Source: Clavelina lepadiformis (taxonomy: Eukaryota > Chordata > Ascidiacea > Aplousobranchia > Clavelinidae). Taken from it: a DNA stretch of 64,000 bases. A model generated the notes under the pieces. The model saw only the letters and a list, made by a program, of their open reading frames with translations. It searched no databases and was not told the DNA's origin. Below are positions 33,551 through 46,299 of this stretch, one piece after another. The position numbers and the translations under genes were made by a program. Numbering within the stretch: position 1 is the stretch's first letter; every line of letters begins with the position of its first letter. The stretch spans positions 1,488,001 through 1,552,000 of the forward strand of contig NC_135242.1 in assembly GCF_947623445.1 (NCBI RefSeq). The letters run 5' to 3'.

Positions 33551-34900
33551 ATGGATTGTCATCCAGTTGGTATGCAAGTTGACGTTTTGTTAAAAGCAAT
33601 CAGTGATATGGTTTCACAAGAATTTAAATCAATGCGACAAGATATGAGGAAGGAATTTGTAAAAATGCAAAAAAGCATGGAAGATATGATTTCAACGCTT
33701 GTTTCAGAGATAAAGAAAACTGAAACCATGAACAATGCAATGCCAGTTGAAGAAACATCGCAAACAACAGTTGTAATAGCCTTATCATCTGATAACAAGC
33801 CTTAATATTGAGGAAGTTTTTTCCGAGAAGGCACCAGTCTTTCCTCTTGTTGAAACTATCAAAGAAGAACCTTTGCTGTTGGAAGAATATGAGGTTTCAC
33901 AGACTGAGATTGATGACCGAAATATATCCATGTTAAATAAAATTCCTCCTCAATCAGATATTGGAGTAAATGCCACAGTCAACATTGTTAAACCACAAAG
34001 CTGTGTTGCAAGAAACTCAGATGAAGAATGCAGCGATTTTGGGGAGATGTTTGTCAATAAATCCACTACAATTGAAAGAATCAATTCTTGCAAAGTTAAT
34101 GCTCAGTTGCTTGATGGAAATAACAAAGAGAAGCATTTTTCTTGCAATTTTTGTGATAGATCATTCAAATACAAAAGAAACTTGAAAGATCATCTAAGAA
34201 CTCACACAGGTGAGCGACGTTACCAATGCGATGTGTGCCACAAGTCATTTATCCAGAATGGAAATTTCCGAACTCACATGAGAACTCACACTGGAGAGCG
34301 AACCTATAAATGTGATGTGTGCCACAAGTCATTTTCCGATAGCCGCAATTTGAAAACTCATATGAGAACCCACACAGGTGAGAGACCTTATCAATGCCAA
34401 ATTTGTCACAAATCATTTATCAAAAATGAAAGTTTGCAAGCTCATATGAGAATCCACACTGGAGAGCGACCTTATCAATGCGATCAATGTTCCCTCTAAT
34501 TTTTCACAGGTCTGAGCAAACACACTAACTCCCTGAGCGGTCACTTGGACCACTGTTAGCAACATCAGACGTGCGCACTGTGGCCATTATGATGCGTTTA
34601 TTTTCAATTCAGGTTGGATTTTTTTTCTTGTGCGCAGCACAGATTTTCTTTGCGCGGAGACCGTGTCAACAGTGCGTATTTGCACACGTGCGCAGCTTAG
34701 AGGGAACATTAAATGCGATGCGTGCCACAAGTCATTTTCCATTAACAGCCGTTAGGAAACTCACATGAAAACTCACACTGCAGAGCGACCTTATCTATGC
34801 CAAGTTTGTCACAAGTCATTTATCCATAATGGAAGTTTGCAAGCTCATATTAGAATCCACACTGGAGAGCGACCTTGTCAATGCGATGTGTGCCACAGAC
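33551..34900 (+). pseudogene. Broken A-type zinc-finger gene cut by a hAT element
   Basis: [19 protein letters not shown] and helix are open to 33805, where a small insertion in the VVKSDIS codons shifts the frame. The spacer ([13 protein letters not shown]) and four fingers are open to 34499. The fifth finger is interrupted after PYQCD by the hAT element at 34485-34711. Behind it the finger resumes (ACHKSFS), with a TAG in the helix near 34754, then two more fingers. Homology stops in CHRHRFLIQ near 34900, where unrelated DNA begins. Confidence 0.85.
34485..34711 (+). mobile_element. hAT short element inside a finger
   Basis: The ends CAATGTTCCCTCTAA and TTAGAGGGAACATTA are inverted repeats (last base changed), with 8-base target duplication AATGCGAT at 34477-34484 and 34712-34719. 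The duplicated bases are the Cys-Asp codons of a finger. Same family as 41465-41702, in the opposite orientation. No coding capacity. Confidence 0.92.
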
Positions 34901-35815
34901 ACCGTTTTTTGATTCAGACTTTAGCGTTATTGCTACCGTTAGTGCAAAAACTATTGTGTAATTAGTAGTTTGCAGTTATCTACTATGTGTAGGTTTACAG
35001 CTGATAGAAGGTACAATCCACAAGAACTTCTTCGAGTTGATGTATCAATACATCATGCATGAAAATTAAGTAAGTTTTATTCATTTAAACAGGAGTTTTC
35101 GTAAGCTTTAGCTTGCTTTGTCAGATTTAAAATGTAGGCAAAAATATTTTCGAAATAAATACTTAAATGTCTATAAGGTTAGCTATATGTCAAAATCCAT
35201 AGCGACGTAATAGATAAATAAAGAAAATCATCCACATAACCTAACTGCTTGAATCGATGCAATTTGACAGAGGATATGACACGAAGGATATGTTTTCAGA
35301 AATTACAGAATATAATTATAAAAAATCTAAATAATAGATCTAAATCTAATTAAATCAAACATATAATTTGGTCCAGACAAGAGTCTGGGCAGTTTAACCA
35401 AACCCCAGTGCAGAAATCTAAATTTGTGAGCACCAAAAAACAATTGTCAGCAAAAATCTGGCCCACAAATTGAAAAATGTTGAAAGCACTGCTTTCGATG
35501 ATCTTGGGGACAATTTTGCCCCAAACAGAAATTTACATTAATAATAACTGATTTCAAGTGATATTAGAAAATCCATTTTCAGATACCTGAAGAAGACAAC
35601 AAGACAAGGATTTTTTTCCAGGTTTGCTGTAACTCACTCTTTAATCATAACCCGTTTTTTAATCATAATTGTGATCAAACACGTTTGTATGATACAAAAG
35701 AATTGGTCATACTATCAGCTTGAAGACGTTTTTTATTATGGTGTTTTAAATGTTTTGACTGTAGTGTGCCGCATCACGACAAGGTAAAATAGAATGCATC
35801 AATGCAACCACCTAA
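34901..35815 (+). repeat. Interspersed unit R, copy 1
   Basis: 34901-35037 is unplaced DNA. From 35038 the segment matches 44099-44860 and 51628-52092 (start ATGTATCAATACATCATGC, end GCATCAATGCAACCACCT). It replaces the left part of an A-type upstream block. Ends and interior show no frame and no clear inverted repeat. No gene. Confidence 0.55.
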
Positions 35816-36236
35816 AACGTTTCAATCACATCAATGGTCATTGATCAGTGATTTTCAACAACACATCAAACAGACTTTAACAATAAATTTGGATATAACT
35901 TTGCTAAATGTGTTGCTGTAAGATTTTTTATGTGATTTATACACTGTTTATGATATCCCAGTTGTAAATTATTTTAAGTCAAACTGCTGTGTAATGTCAT
36001 TTAAGATGATTTTGTGTGCTTTACATCTTCAAACTATGTAGAAGTAGTTATAAACATTCTTTCAAAACAACAGGGAATATTTTTGTTTTTTTATGTGACA
36101 GTCACTGCTGTTCTTTACTTTGTGTAAAATTTGAAAAAATTGATTTAGATTTATTATTTTTATTCCAACAGTTTTGGTTACACATTATCAGTTTTCCGAT
36201 ATCATAAAAATCTTCAATATTTTAAGTTCTTTTCAG
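35816..36236 (+). promoter_or_regulatory. A-type upstream block, left part replaced
   Basis: Starts within the block at AAACGTTTCAATCAC, has CAATGGTCATTG near 35832, TATAAA at 36049-36054, donor-like TTATGTGA near 36091 (GT lost) and acceptor TTCTTTTCAG ending at 36236. Confidence 0.5.
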
Positions 36237-36270
36237 CAAATAGGTTATAAAGTTTTATGATAATCAAACA

Positions 36271-36351
36271 ATGGAGTGTCACCCAGTTGGTATGCAAGTT
36301 GACGTTTTATTAAAAGCAATCAGTGATATGATTTCACAAGAATTTAAATAA
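36271..36351 (+). pseudogene. Truncated A-type N-terminus
   Basis: 26 codons, [19 protein letters not shown] through QEFK, then TAA. Family homology ends here, and the DNA continues as the interspersed unit seen also at 58990. The break is inside the helix, so no pairing domain remains. Confidence 0.8.
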
Positions 36352-36661
36352 ATGTGAATGTGCCGTCATTTTCTTTATCTGTATGTGTTACCACCTAGTA
36401 TTCAATAGCAAAAAAGCAATAAAAATAAAGGTTAACTTACAGTCTAAGCGGCTAACTTTAGATTATCTCCTTACATTGAACGTATAAACGAGTTATTGAA
36501 AAGTGAGAAAAACGTGTAATTTGTGTCTTAGGTGTAATATAATAATCTAAAAGCTATGGGGTCGTCTCATATATATCTTATAAAAAAAACAACAATTCTT
36601 ATTTGAATGAATGGTTACCCCCTTGCCTTGTGCTATACGGTACCGGTAGGCAATTACCTTA
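36352..36661 (+). repeat. Interspersed unit R2, copy 3, left part
   Basis: Matches 58990-59300 (GTGCCGTCATTTTCTTTATC, later GGGGTCGTCTCAT). Interrupted at 36661 by the LTR element and continued at 38111. No gene. Confidence 0.55.
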
Positions 36662-38104
36662 TGACAAAAAGAAATTCGTTTGTGCACTACTTGTGTGAAC
36701 TATTACACAAGAAACTCATCTGTCATAATGACCGCGTATGCAGGCGGTAATTGTTAGAATATGAGCGAGGCCGATTGATGGTTGATAACTTGTTTTACTT
36801 TTGCTTCGATGGATGAGTTCTCATTTCTCAAATTTGCGTGACTATGCTGTTAGTTGCTTGATTCTAACTATACAAATTACTAACTTATAAAGTTCCCATT
36901 TTATTTCTTATAACACAAAGGCTTTCACTTTCGGGCAAAGCTTACTGAATACATTAAGGAAAACTCAAGTCTGGTAAACAACTGAATTACAAAATCCCAA
37001 ATTAAATTCCAAACATCTCGAAAACAACTCGTGACGTAATCGTCGCATAGCCTTCCTACCCAGAGTAAAGCTTGCCTGAAATGAAATCGAAGGCAACCTT
37101 TACTTGACAAAATTATGTCTTTGATTAAAATATTTATCACGGTCATTGAAACAAGAATTTAGTACAGTACAATGACAGAGCTCGATAAATATAACAAATA
37201 TCGATACACCGTTTCACTTGAAATACAAAACATGAGACATAAGCTGACAGAAGTGTCGCATTCCCTTGCGTGTCGAAGGTAAAAAAATGAGCGATCACGT
37301 CTGCGTGTGTTTTTCCGCGGCTGCAGCAAGCCTTGTTTGCGGTAGGAAGATGCAGTTTGTTGCGATGTCCCGCGGACTTTGATTCTTGATGCGTAAAAAA
37401 TATATACAATAGGTTGCTCATGCTCTTGGAGATGTATAACACGTTGGTTAGGCGATCAAAACTTCATCACATCAACCAGGTATCAATGTCATTAGTTCTG
37501 TTGTTTCCGACTTAGTCTGATTGCTGATATTGGAGATGGAATGTCTTGAAAACTTCCTCGTTGACTAGCGTTGGTAGTTGGCTGATCTTGCTGTTGAAAC
37601 TTGGTCATCAAAACTTCATTAATAGCTGGTAACATTCCTTCTCGCTCAATATGCAACTAACTCAGCAATTTCGAACTTATCAGGGCACCAATTTTTGACA
37701 AAAAGAGAGGATGGTTGAATTGATAGATAGTTTTCTACTGACTCGATGAGATGGTTGTCGTTTCTCGAACGGTTTGCTTCTGCTTTTTGTTTAATTTCTG
37801 TCTATATATATTACTAACTGATAATGTTGCTATTTTATTTATTATAGGACACAAAGGTTTTCACCTTCGGGCAAATCTTGCTGAATGTTACATAGCGCTG
37901 TAGTAACCAGTGAAATCGATCACGTAAAAAGTAAAGATTGAAAACATTACATCAGTATTTATATGTGACACACCAGTTCAAGCGAAGAAATTATCTGACG
38001 TCATTAAGGAAAACTCAAGTCTGGAAAACAACTGAATTACAAAAGCCCAAATTAAATTCCAAACATTTCGAAAACAACTCGTGACTCGTGACGTAATCGT
38101 CACA
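36662..38104 (-). mobile_element. Internally deleted LTR retroelement
   Basis: Two related long terminal repeats, 36662-37047 and 37696-38104, both TGACAAAAAGA at the left and ATCGTC(A/G)CA at the right, enclose about 650 bases. Read on the minus strand each LTR is TG..CA, and TGGTGCCCTGATA (37690 down to 37678) lies just inside the right LTR, placed like a tRNA primer-binding site. A purine-rich stretch sits beside the left LTR. Target duplication ACCTTA at 36656-36661 and 38105-38110; the empty site TTACCTTAGGCAAGC exists in R2 copies. The LTRs are diverged, so the insertion is old. No gag or pol can be recognised in what remains. Confidence 0.82.
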
Positions 38105-39037
38105 ACCTTAGGTTAGACAAGCTTATTCAACGATACCGCTAAAATATCAATATTTAACTAATATTCTATTTCTAATATTCTATATTCAATATTTAACAAA
38201 ACTAATCCAATTTACAATTTGCTTAAAGCCTTTGCCTCGCTCTAACCCAACTCCTTTTGGGGTTTTGTCATCGAAGGTTTGCTTCACTTTTCAGCAAGAG
38301 TTGGATATCTAGTTATTATATATAAGATATCTATGAGTCAAATCCTAGATATCTTGTGTTTTATAAATAAGATATCTATGCTTCAAATCTTAACTTTGAT
38401 CGCGCAAAAGGGTAATTACCATTCTGTTCGAGAATGCTAAACATAGGACGCACAGGTAAACAAGAAGCCAGGTATGTTACAAGCCCAATTGCAGTGATTG
38501 AGAGGTCTGGCTGTTGGCACTACAAAGTAGAAACCCTTGTTATTTTATGGCTCAGTTTTTTTTTTGAAAAATAGTTTGATGGACTCACAATTTCAGTTTA
38601 TAAATGGAGTCGAATTGGCATTGCAGATTGAGACTGCAAAGTCCAGGGTACTAGGCTAAGTGCGTCTGGAATTAAAATTCATTGCGCATACAAAGTCTAT
38701 TGTTTATTCTTTTTGCGATTTATCTTCAAAAGTCGTCCAATATGTAACAGAAATGCCTAAAGGTTCGCGGCCACCTTACTTAGAATCATTAGAAGTGCGA
38801 AATTATGGGCATTTAGTTGTGAAATTACTAAGCAATTGATTGAGTCAATCTCTTTATGACCTAAAAATTGAGTTTTTTTCGGAAGTTCTGTCCCAGTCAT
38901 TTAGTGCAAAAACATGCACACATCTTGCCATGCACTGGTCTTTTCTCAGAGTGGAAATTTACCGTATCAGAGAATAAAGTCATTGATGTCAGTTAATGAG
39001 GTGGCTTCAACTCGGCATGTCACGAAGCAATATGATG
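38105..39037 (+). repeat. Interspersed unit R2, copy 3, right part
   Basis: Continues R2 (AGACAAGCTTATTCAACG, GGTCTGGCTGTTGGCACTAC, CATGCACTGGTCTTTTCTC). It contains a short duplication of a TAGATATCTT tract near 38305-38375. No gene. Confidence 0.55.
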
Positions 39038-39073
39038 CTTTAGGGCAGTGCTTCTCAACCCCTGGGTTGCGAC

Positions 39074-39493
39074 TAGGGATGTGCCGCAAGGAAGATAATT
39101 CGGGTTCGTACCCGAATATCTTTAAGGTCGACACGAACGAATCCCGAATCTATTCGTATTAGATACAAACTATAAAATTTCATCCAAAAGTTGTCAAGTC
39201 TTGCTTCTAAAATGATATAATTGATAAACAAATCGCTTTCTTTCGAAAAATAGTGTTTAAAAAACGATTGAAAAAGCAAAATCGTTAGGAAAACGAAAAT
39301 CATTGTAAGTACTGCTGACTCTAGTTTAGCTTTGTCGGGAAACTAGATCAACATTTTTAACAAAAGTCAGTAAATTCATAAGTAATATTGTATTCGGGTT
39401 CGCAATTGTTGGTATTTGTGTTCGCCCGAATATTCCATAAAGGCGATATTCGGCGAATCTATTCGGGTTCGGGTTCGTATCGGCCCATCCCTA
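39074..39493 (+). mobile_element. Inner hAT element 1
   Basis: The ends TAGGGATGTGCCG and CGGCCCATCCCTA are inverted repeats, flanked by GTTGCGAC (39066-39073) and GTCGCGAC (39494-39501), an 8-base duplication with one change. The interior is rich in TTCGGGTTCG and its complement. Removing it rejoins the outer element at GCGACCCAAAAG. Confidence 0.85.
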
Positions 39494-39628
39494 GTCGCGA
39501 CCCAAAAGTGGGTCGTCATTTGCTTGGTTTGGGTCGCCGTCGCCAGTTAAACTAGTCCACAAAGCCGTTCGATAACTGAATACCTTACTCTATTCGTTGC
39601 ATATTGACTGTTTGTTGACGTCATAGTG

Positions 39629-40463
39629 CAGGGGTGTTCAAATGATTTCTGCCATGATCCACCACAACCAAACCTGACAACATGATGATCCACTAAATAC
39701 AAATAGTAAATATATTGGACATGCTTTAATTTTTATGGTGCTTTATTCATGAAAATGTACCTTACAACATAATAATAACTTTGTAAAAGTCAAAAGTGAA
39801 GTGTGCTACAAAATGGCAGCCTCAAACTTTTTTTCTGTTCAATTTTCAATGCTTTCTTGCCTTTTTGTTTCTAATTGAACAAATATCTGCGTATCGACCA
39901 ACAAACAATGTCTGCGTATTGACAGCCACGTGTTAACCCTATCCTAACCGGGCTCGCGACTTTACTATTTTAACTAGGTTGTGGCCGACCCTGCACACAC
40001 ATTTTCAATCGTTAATTACTTGAAAACTATACTTCGTAAACTGATCGGATTTTTACATGTTAGTAGCAAAAACATCTGGCTTCCTGTATATATCATAATT
40101 GTAAAATTGAAGAAAGAACATTTAGTGTAAATTAAGTATTTCTACAAGCGATACATTTCTAGAAGTTTTTCTTGTTTCTCCCCGGCCCCCCGCTGTGCAC
40201 AAAACCAGCTGACCGCGCGAAGAGAAGACAAGAGAATAGTTAATCGAGTTAGTGGTGCGTAGATGAGTAAACGAAAACGATACGCTTCAATGCTGAGAGG
40301 GAGCAAAATTATGCTATTATAAATTCAAAAAATTAATTTCAACACTGACAATTAGTATCCACATGAAAATACTGTTAAAATTTTTTTTTTCAAGGCTACA
40401 TTTGAAGATCCACACAAAAAGTTGAAAAGATCCGGATCGCGATCCGCCATTTGAACAATCCCG
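39629..40463 (+). mobile_element. Inner hAT element 2
   Basis: The ends CAGGGGTGTTCAAATG and CATTTGAACAATCCCG are inverted repeats with three mismatches, with 8-base duplication TCATAGTG at 39621-39628 and 40464-40471. A 30-base stretch at 39907-39936 is identical to 10796-10825 inside the pogo-like element. No open transposase. Confidence 0.88.
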
Positions 40464-40674
40464 TCATAGTGCATTGTTGCGGAAACACAAGTGAAGAAAC
40501 ATCTTGATAATTATTTGCTGCGAGACTTTAGATTAGCTACATTCGATTCAAAGCTAAATTTTTGTAAATACCCAATTTTTGGTTAGAGAAGATGGGTCGC
40601 CTCAGCATCGCTATTAATTTACGTTCAATATTTGGGTCGCCGCAAAAAAAAGGTTGAGAAGCTCTGCTTTAGGG

Positions 40675-41870
<1,196 letters not shown>

Positions 41871-42347
41871 AATGTTTGTTTTTTTTTGGTCAAAAGTCAT
41901 TTACATTGAAACGATAACTATTAACACTTACTAATTTTCCCATAGTAATTATTTCAAAAATCATGTGAGAATCTACATCGGAGTGCATAATTACCAATGC
42001 CAGTTGTGTGAAATGTCATTTACTCAAAGCTTCAATTTGAAAACTCATATGATAACTCACAATGAAGAGCAACCTTATCAATGCCAGGCGTTTCACATGT
42101 CATTATCAAGAAGCACCAATTTGCAAGATCATGCGACTTCCTATTATAACACCATCAAACCATGGAGTGTCATCCAGATAATATGCAAGTTGATGTTTTA
42201 TTGAAAGCAATCAGTGATATGATATCACAAGAATTTAAATCAATGCGATTGGATATGCAGATGTAAGAAACAAAGGAAACTGAAACCATGAACATTGCAA
42301 TGTCCCACCGAAGAAACATCACTACCATTAGTGTCAGATCACAAGTA
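41871..42347 (+). pseudogene. Second finger gene relic and truncated short module
   Basis: 41940-42130 holds two finger remains (CQLCEMSFTQSFNLKTH, then CQAFHMSLSRSTNLQDH, with Cys replaced by Phe). The short module starts at 42162 (MECHPDNMQVDVLLKAISD) but ends at TAA 42264-42266 after MRLDMQM, where GAA became TAA. Its tail is lost at GTATGTG near 42347 by a deletion into the next upstream block. Confidence 0.65.
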
Positions 42348-42640
42348 TGTGCACTGTTTATGGTGTGCCAAATTTGGGTTAGTTTAGGTCAAACTGGTGT
42401 GTAATGTTATTTAAGATGATTTCGTGTGGTTTACATGTTGAAACTATGCAGAAGTCTTTATAAACATTTTTTCAAAACAACAGGGAATCTTTTGTTTTTT
42501 GTTTTTGTATGTGACAGTCACTGCTGTTCTTTACTTTGTAGTAAATGTAGAGAATTTTATTTAGATTTACTATTTTTATTCCAACAGTTTTGGTTACATA
42601 TTATCAGTTTTCCTCTATCAAGAAAATCATCAAATATTTT
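42348..42640 (+). promoter_or_regulatory. Orphan A-type upstream block
   Basis: Right half of the block with TATAAA at 42459-42464 and donor GTATGTGA near 42507. Homology to gene-bearing blocks stops at AATATTTTAAGTT, where the acceptor and start should be, and other DNA (GTACTGTAACTGTAATAATAG) follows. The promoter could therefore drive an unrelated transcript. Confidence 0.5.
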
Positions 42641-44098
42641 AAGTTGTACTGTAACTGTAATAATAGTTAATTGTCATTTCTGTTCTAATTAACTGATGCT
42701 AGGGGCGGCGGCGGCTAAATTATATCTTGTATATATAACTTTTGTAATAACGTCTTTGTTTTTAAAGATTGTTTCATGGATGTTTCTAATTTTCATTTAG
42801 GATTTAAACGGTGTACAGTAATACCAGCACCTGGCGTGTGTGGGCTGCCAGACATGAGTGTATGTATTTGTTATTGCTGCTATGATGTCATTCGTTCTTC
42901 TGACTTATATTTATCTCTTATACTTTTTGTCTTGGGATTAGACAAAGGTTTTTCCTGATTACAAATTCAAATTCCGATTAGTTGCAAAGTGTCCAATGCA
43001 TGATTTCTAAATTTGACAATTTTGATGTTTTATCGCTGTTTTTTTCTAAGCCAAGTTGTGTTTTGACCTTGTGGCAATCAACATGCCGTTATGGGTTTTT
43101 CTTTTTATGTGATGTGTTGTTATGTTTTTTGAATTTAATGCACAAAATTTGTAAATGATCATAATTCAAGTTAACTCTTGTCTTTTTGTATGTACAGGTG
43201 GATGCAGAAATGAATTATATTTTATAATTATAATGTTATAATAATTAATAATTATAATGTTTTGTTTGAAAATAGAGACAATGTTTGCCATAATCGACAA
43301 TTCAATGAAATCGCTGTGTCTGACTTGGTGAACAATGCACCCATCTCAATCAACTGCATTTTCTGTGGAAAAATAAAAATGTGAATCGTGTCTGATTTTG
43401 CGTTAAATCAACCTATCCACAGCTCCTAAGTGAAGAACAGGAGATTGCAATGATCATGACCATTCGGTATCTAACTGTCTATAGTTCAGCGCTTCATACC
43501 AACGGGTCAGTAAGCATGCCAAAATGTTTCTAACAAAATGTGGCAATTGTTAAGTAGGATTTGTAGGCTATTGTAAACACATTTTTTGATAATAGGTTAT
43601 TTTAATTGGACTTGTCTGTAATATTTGACTAAAAACTATATCAGGAGTGGTGTATGTAGAAAGTTATTTTTGAGGATTTGCATAAAATCATGTAATGACA
43701 AATTACGATAAATGCAGTTTCAATAAAAACAAGCCTTTGAAGAGAAAACTATGGAGCAGCATGCACATGTGATGAAACTTACAAATTTTGATAAACTTTT
43801 CCCATCACTTGAATGCTTTTGATTTGTTTAGCTGACGGTGCAAGCATTAGATCAACTAGAGTTCAGCTATGTAGCCCTCCAATGATAGCTTTGTGGGTAG
43901 TGAATCTAGACACGAGATTAGCGATAAAACTATCCAAAATCGGGATAAGTATTCCAATTTGCTAATAATTATAATTGCTTAAAACTTAAGAAGAGCTGAA
44001 CTGACACAGCATTTCAGTAGACCTAATTGTTAATTCATAATTGTGACATAACTTTTTTGTTCTTGTTCTCTTTCTGAAGATCTTTCTGATATCATTAA
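42641..44098 (+). other. Duplicated non-family DNA with a possible 60-codon ORF
   Basis: Paralogous to 49851-51627. The ORF 42776-42958 (MDVSNFHLGFKRCTVIPAPG, ending GLDKGFS) is also open in the other copy with five amino-acid changes. It is preceded by TTTCATTTAG at 42800, which could be an acceptor. Near 43190 TGTACAG followed by GTGGATGCAGAAATGAAT also looks like an acceptor, and AATAAAAATG near 43372 like a poly(A) signal, so terminal exons of an unknown gene are possible. Product not recognised. The 43770-43860 part has lost the hAT fossil present at 50990. Confidence 0.3.
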
Positions 44099-44860
44099 AA
44101 TGTATCAATACATCATGCATGAAAATTAAGTAAGTTTCATTCATTTAAACAGGAGTTCTCTTAAGCTTTAGCTTGCTTTGTCAGATTTAAAACGTAGGCA
44201 AAAATATTTTCGAAATAAATACTCAAGTGTCCATAAGGTAATGTCAAAATCCATAGCGACGTAATAGATAAATAAAGAAAATTATCCACGTAACCAAACT
44301 GCTCGTCAAAATTGATGCAATTTGACAGTGGATATGACATGAAGGATAGGTATTCAGAAATTATAGAATATAATTATAAAAAAATCTAAATATTAGATAT
44401 ATTCTAAATTTTATTAAATCAAACATATGATTTGGTCCAGACAAGAGGCTGGGAAATTTGAAAGAATAGTTTGGGAGTTTGAGATTGGTAAGTTTAACCA
44501 AACCCCAGTGCAGAAATCTAAATTAGTAAGCACCAAAAAACATTTGTCCGCAAAATGTTGGGCCACAAATTGAAAAATGTTGGAAGCACTGCTTTAGATG
44601 ATCCCGGGCACACTTTTGCCCCAAACAGAAATTTCCATTAATAAGTGATTTCAAATGATATTAGAAAATCCATTTTCAAATACTTGGAGAAGACAACAAG
44701 ACAAGTATTATTTTGTAATCAAATACGTTTGCATGATACAAAAGAATTGCTCATACTATCACCTTGAGCAAATTTTTCATTATGTTGTTTTAAATGTTTT
44801 GACTGTTGTGTGCCGCATCACAACAAGGTGAAATAGAATGCATCAATGCAACCACCTAAA
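44099..44860 (+). repeat. Interspersed unit R, copy 2
   Basis: Matches 35038-35815 along its whole length, with the same joint to an upstream block at its right end. The shared joint shows both derive from one rearrangement. No gene. Confidence 0.55.
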
Positions 44861-45366
44861 ATATTTCAATCACATCAATGGTCATTGATCAGTAGTTTTC
44901 AACTTCACATCAAACAGATTTTAACAATTAATTCGGATATAACTTTCCTAAATATGTTGCTCTAAGAATTTTAAATGATTTGAGCACTGTTTATGGTGTG
45001 TTATGTCATTTAGTATTATTAAGTATGTTTTGCATCTTGAAACTACGCAGAAGTCTTTACAAACCTATTCTTTCAAAACAACATGGAATCTTTTTCGTTT
45101 TTGTTTTTGTATGTGACAGTCACTGCTGCTTTTCACTTTGTAGTAAAGTTTGAAGTTAGAGTCCTAAAAATTGTTGTAGTTGTTTGTCGAGTAGTTTACT
45201 TGATGCTATGCAAGTTGTGTTTGCGATAAAATTGGAGCATGGCAGTGTGGTTGCCTCCACCCTGTTGTAACAATCGTCGATTGACATTGCCATCCTGTAT
45301 CCTTTTAATTCCGCGTCTATCATTACTTGTATCATTCTTGTTTTTTACACCAACCAATTTCTTTAG
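44861..45366 (+). promoter_or_regulatory. Upstream block of C-type gene 3
   Basis: Begins within the block (CAATGGTCATTG near 44877). TATA position altered (TTTACAAA near 45056), donor GTATGTGA near 45109, C-specific right third, acceptor AATTTCTTTAG ending at 45366. Confidence 0.5.
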
Positions 45367-45408
45367 GAAGTAGCATGTAATTAGTTTCCTACGTTATTAA
45401 CGTGAATT

Positions 45409-45822
45409 ATGGAACGTGACCTTGGTACAATGCAAGTTGATGCTGCATTGAAAAATAACAGTCACGTTAATGCCATTTTACAAGAATTTAAATCAATGCG
45501 ACAAGACATGAAGATGGAATTTGCAAAAGTGCAAAAAAACATGGACAATATGGCTTCAAAGATTCTTGCAGAAACAAAGAAAGTTGAAACAATAAACAAC
45601 GCAAGACCAATTGAAGAAACATCGCCACCATTGGATATAGAACCTGCTAATGGCATTTGTATTGAGGAAGTTTATTCTGAGGAGGCACCAGTCCTTCCTC
45701 TTATTGAAACTGTCAAAGAAGAATCTTTGCTATTGGAAGAATTTCAAATTTCACAAACTGAATCTGATAACCCAAGTATATCCATATTAAACAAATTTCC
45801 TCCTCTCTCAAAGATGGATTAA
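45409..45822 (+). CDS. C-type finger-less coiled-coil protein, copy 3
   Basis: 137 residues: MERDLGTMQVDAALKNNSH, helix [19 protein letters not shown], spacer with VKEESLLLEEFQISQ, ending LSKMD and stop at the same site as copies 1 and 2. It keeps the psi-K-x-E motif VKEE. Upstream it has its own TATA-position block and acceptor, so it is organised as a separate transcription unit. Confidence 0.6.
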   Translation: MERDLGTMQVDAALKNNSHVNAILQEFKSMRQDMKMEFAKVQKNMDNMASKILAETKKVETINNARPIEETSPPLDIEPANGICIEEVYSEEAPVLPLIETVKEESLLLEEFQISQTESDNPSISILNKFPPLSKMD

Positions 45823-46260
45823 TGCCGCAATTAAAGCTGTTGAGCCACAAAGCTGTATTGAAATATTTCAAATAAATAATGTAGCGATTCTGTGGAAATA
45901 TTCCTTGATGAGTCTGCCGAAATTAGTAAAGTCAGTACATGCTCGATGATCATATGTCTGGTCAAAGTGACAAAGAAAAACAATTTTTGTGTAATTTTTG
46001 TGATAAATCATTCCAACACAAAACAAACTTGATCTCGATTGGATGAGCGACCTTATCAATGCCAGTTGTGTCACAAATCATTTACCGAACTAAACCCGCT
46101 CCAGTGTCATATAAGAACTCACACGGAAAAGCAACCTTATCCATATCGGGTGTGTGAAATTTCATTAAAGCTAAGCATGTTTTTGACACCTCATATGCGT
46201 TGCATTTTGTTCATTTTTTGCTTGAATTCTCAGAAAATATGACAAAGTAATATCTAGAAG
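45823..46260 (+). pseudogene. Decayed finger tail joined to short-module tail
   Basis: Finger remains as at 9016 and 20317 ([17 protein letters not shown] near 46048). At CCTCATATG, 46197, they switch to the last part of the short module (CGTTGCATTTTGTTCATT). This joint removed the rest of the C tail, a whole B gene and other DNA relative to the other C units. Confidence 0.6.
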
Positions 46261-46299
46261 CATTGTGTGTGAGGAAATTTTATCGCATCTCGCTGAAGC

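Larger units (their letters stand above)
39046..40666 (+). mobile_element. Outer hAT element of a three-element nest
   Basis: The ends CAGTGCTTCTCAACC and GGTTGAGAAGCTCTG form a near-perfect inverted repeat, with 8-base duplication CTTTAGGG at 39038-39045 and 40667-40674. The element itself is only about 350 bases (GGGTTGCGACCCAAAAGTGGG core); the rest is two later insertions listed separately. No transposase frame. Confidence 0.9.

Noticed and set aside
37143..37442. 99-codon minus-strand frame between the LTRs
   Set aside because: I looked for a gag-like zinc knuckle or protease/RT motifs and could not support any, so it is left inside the LTR element.
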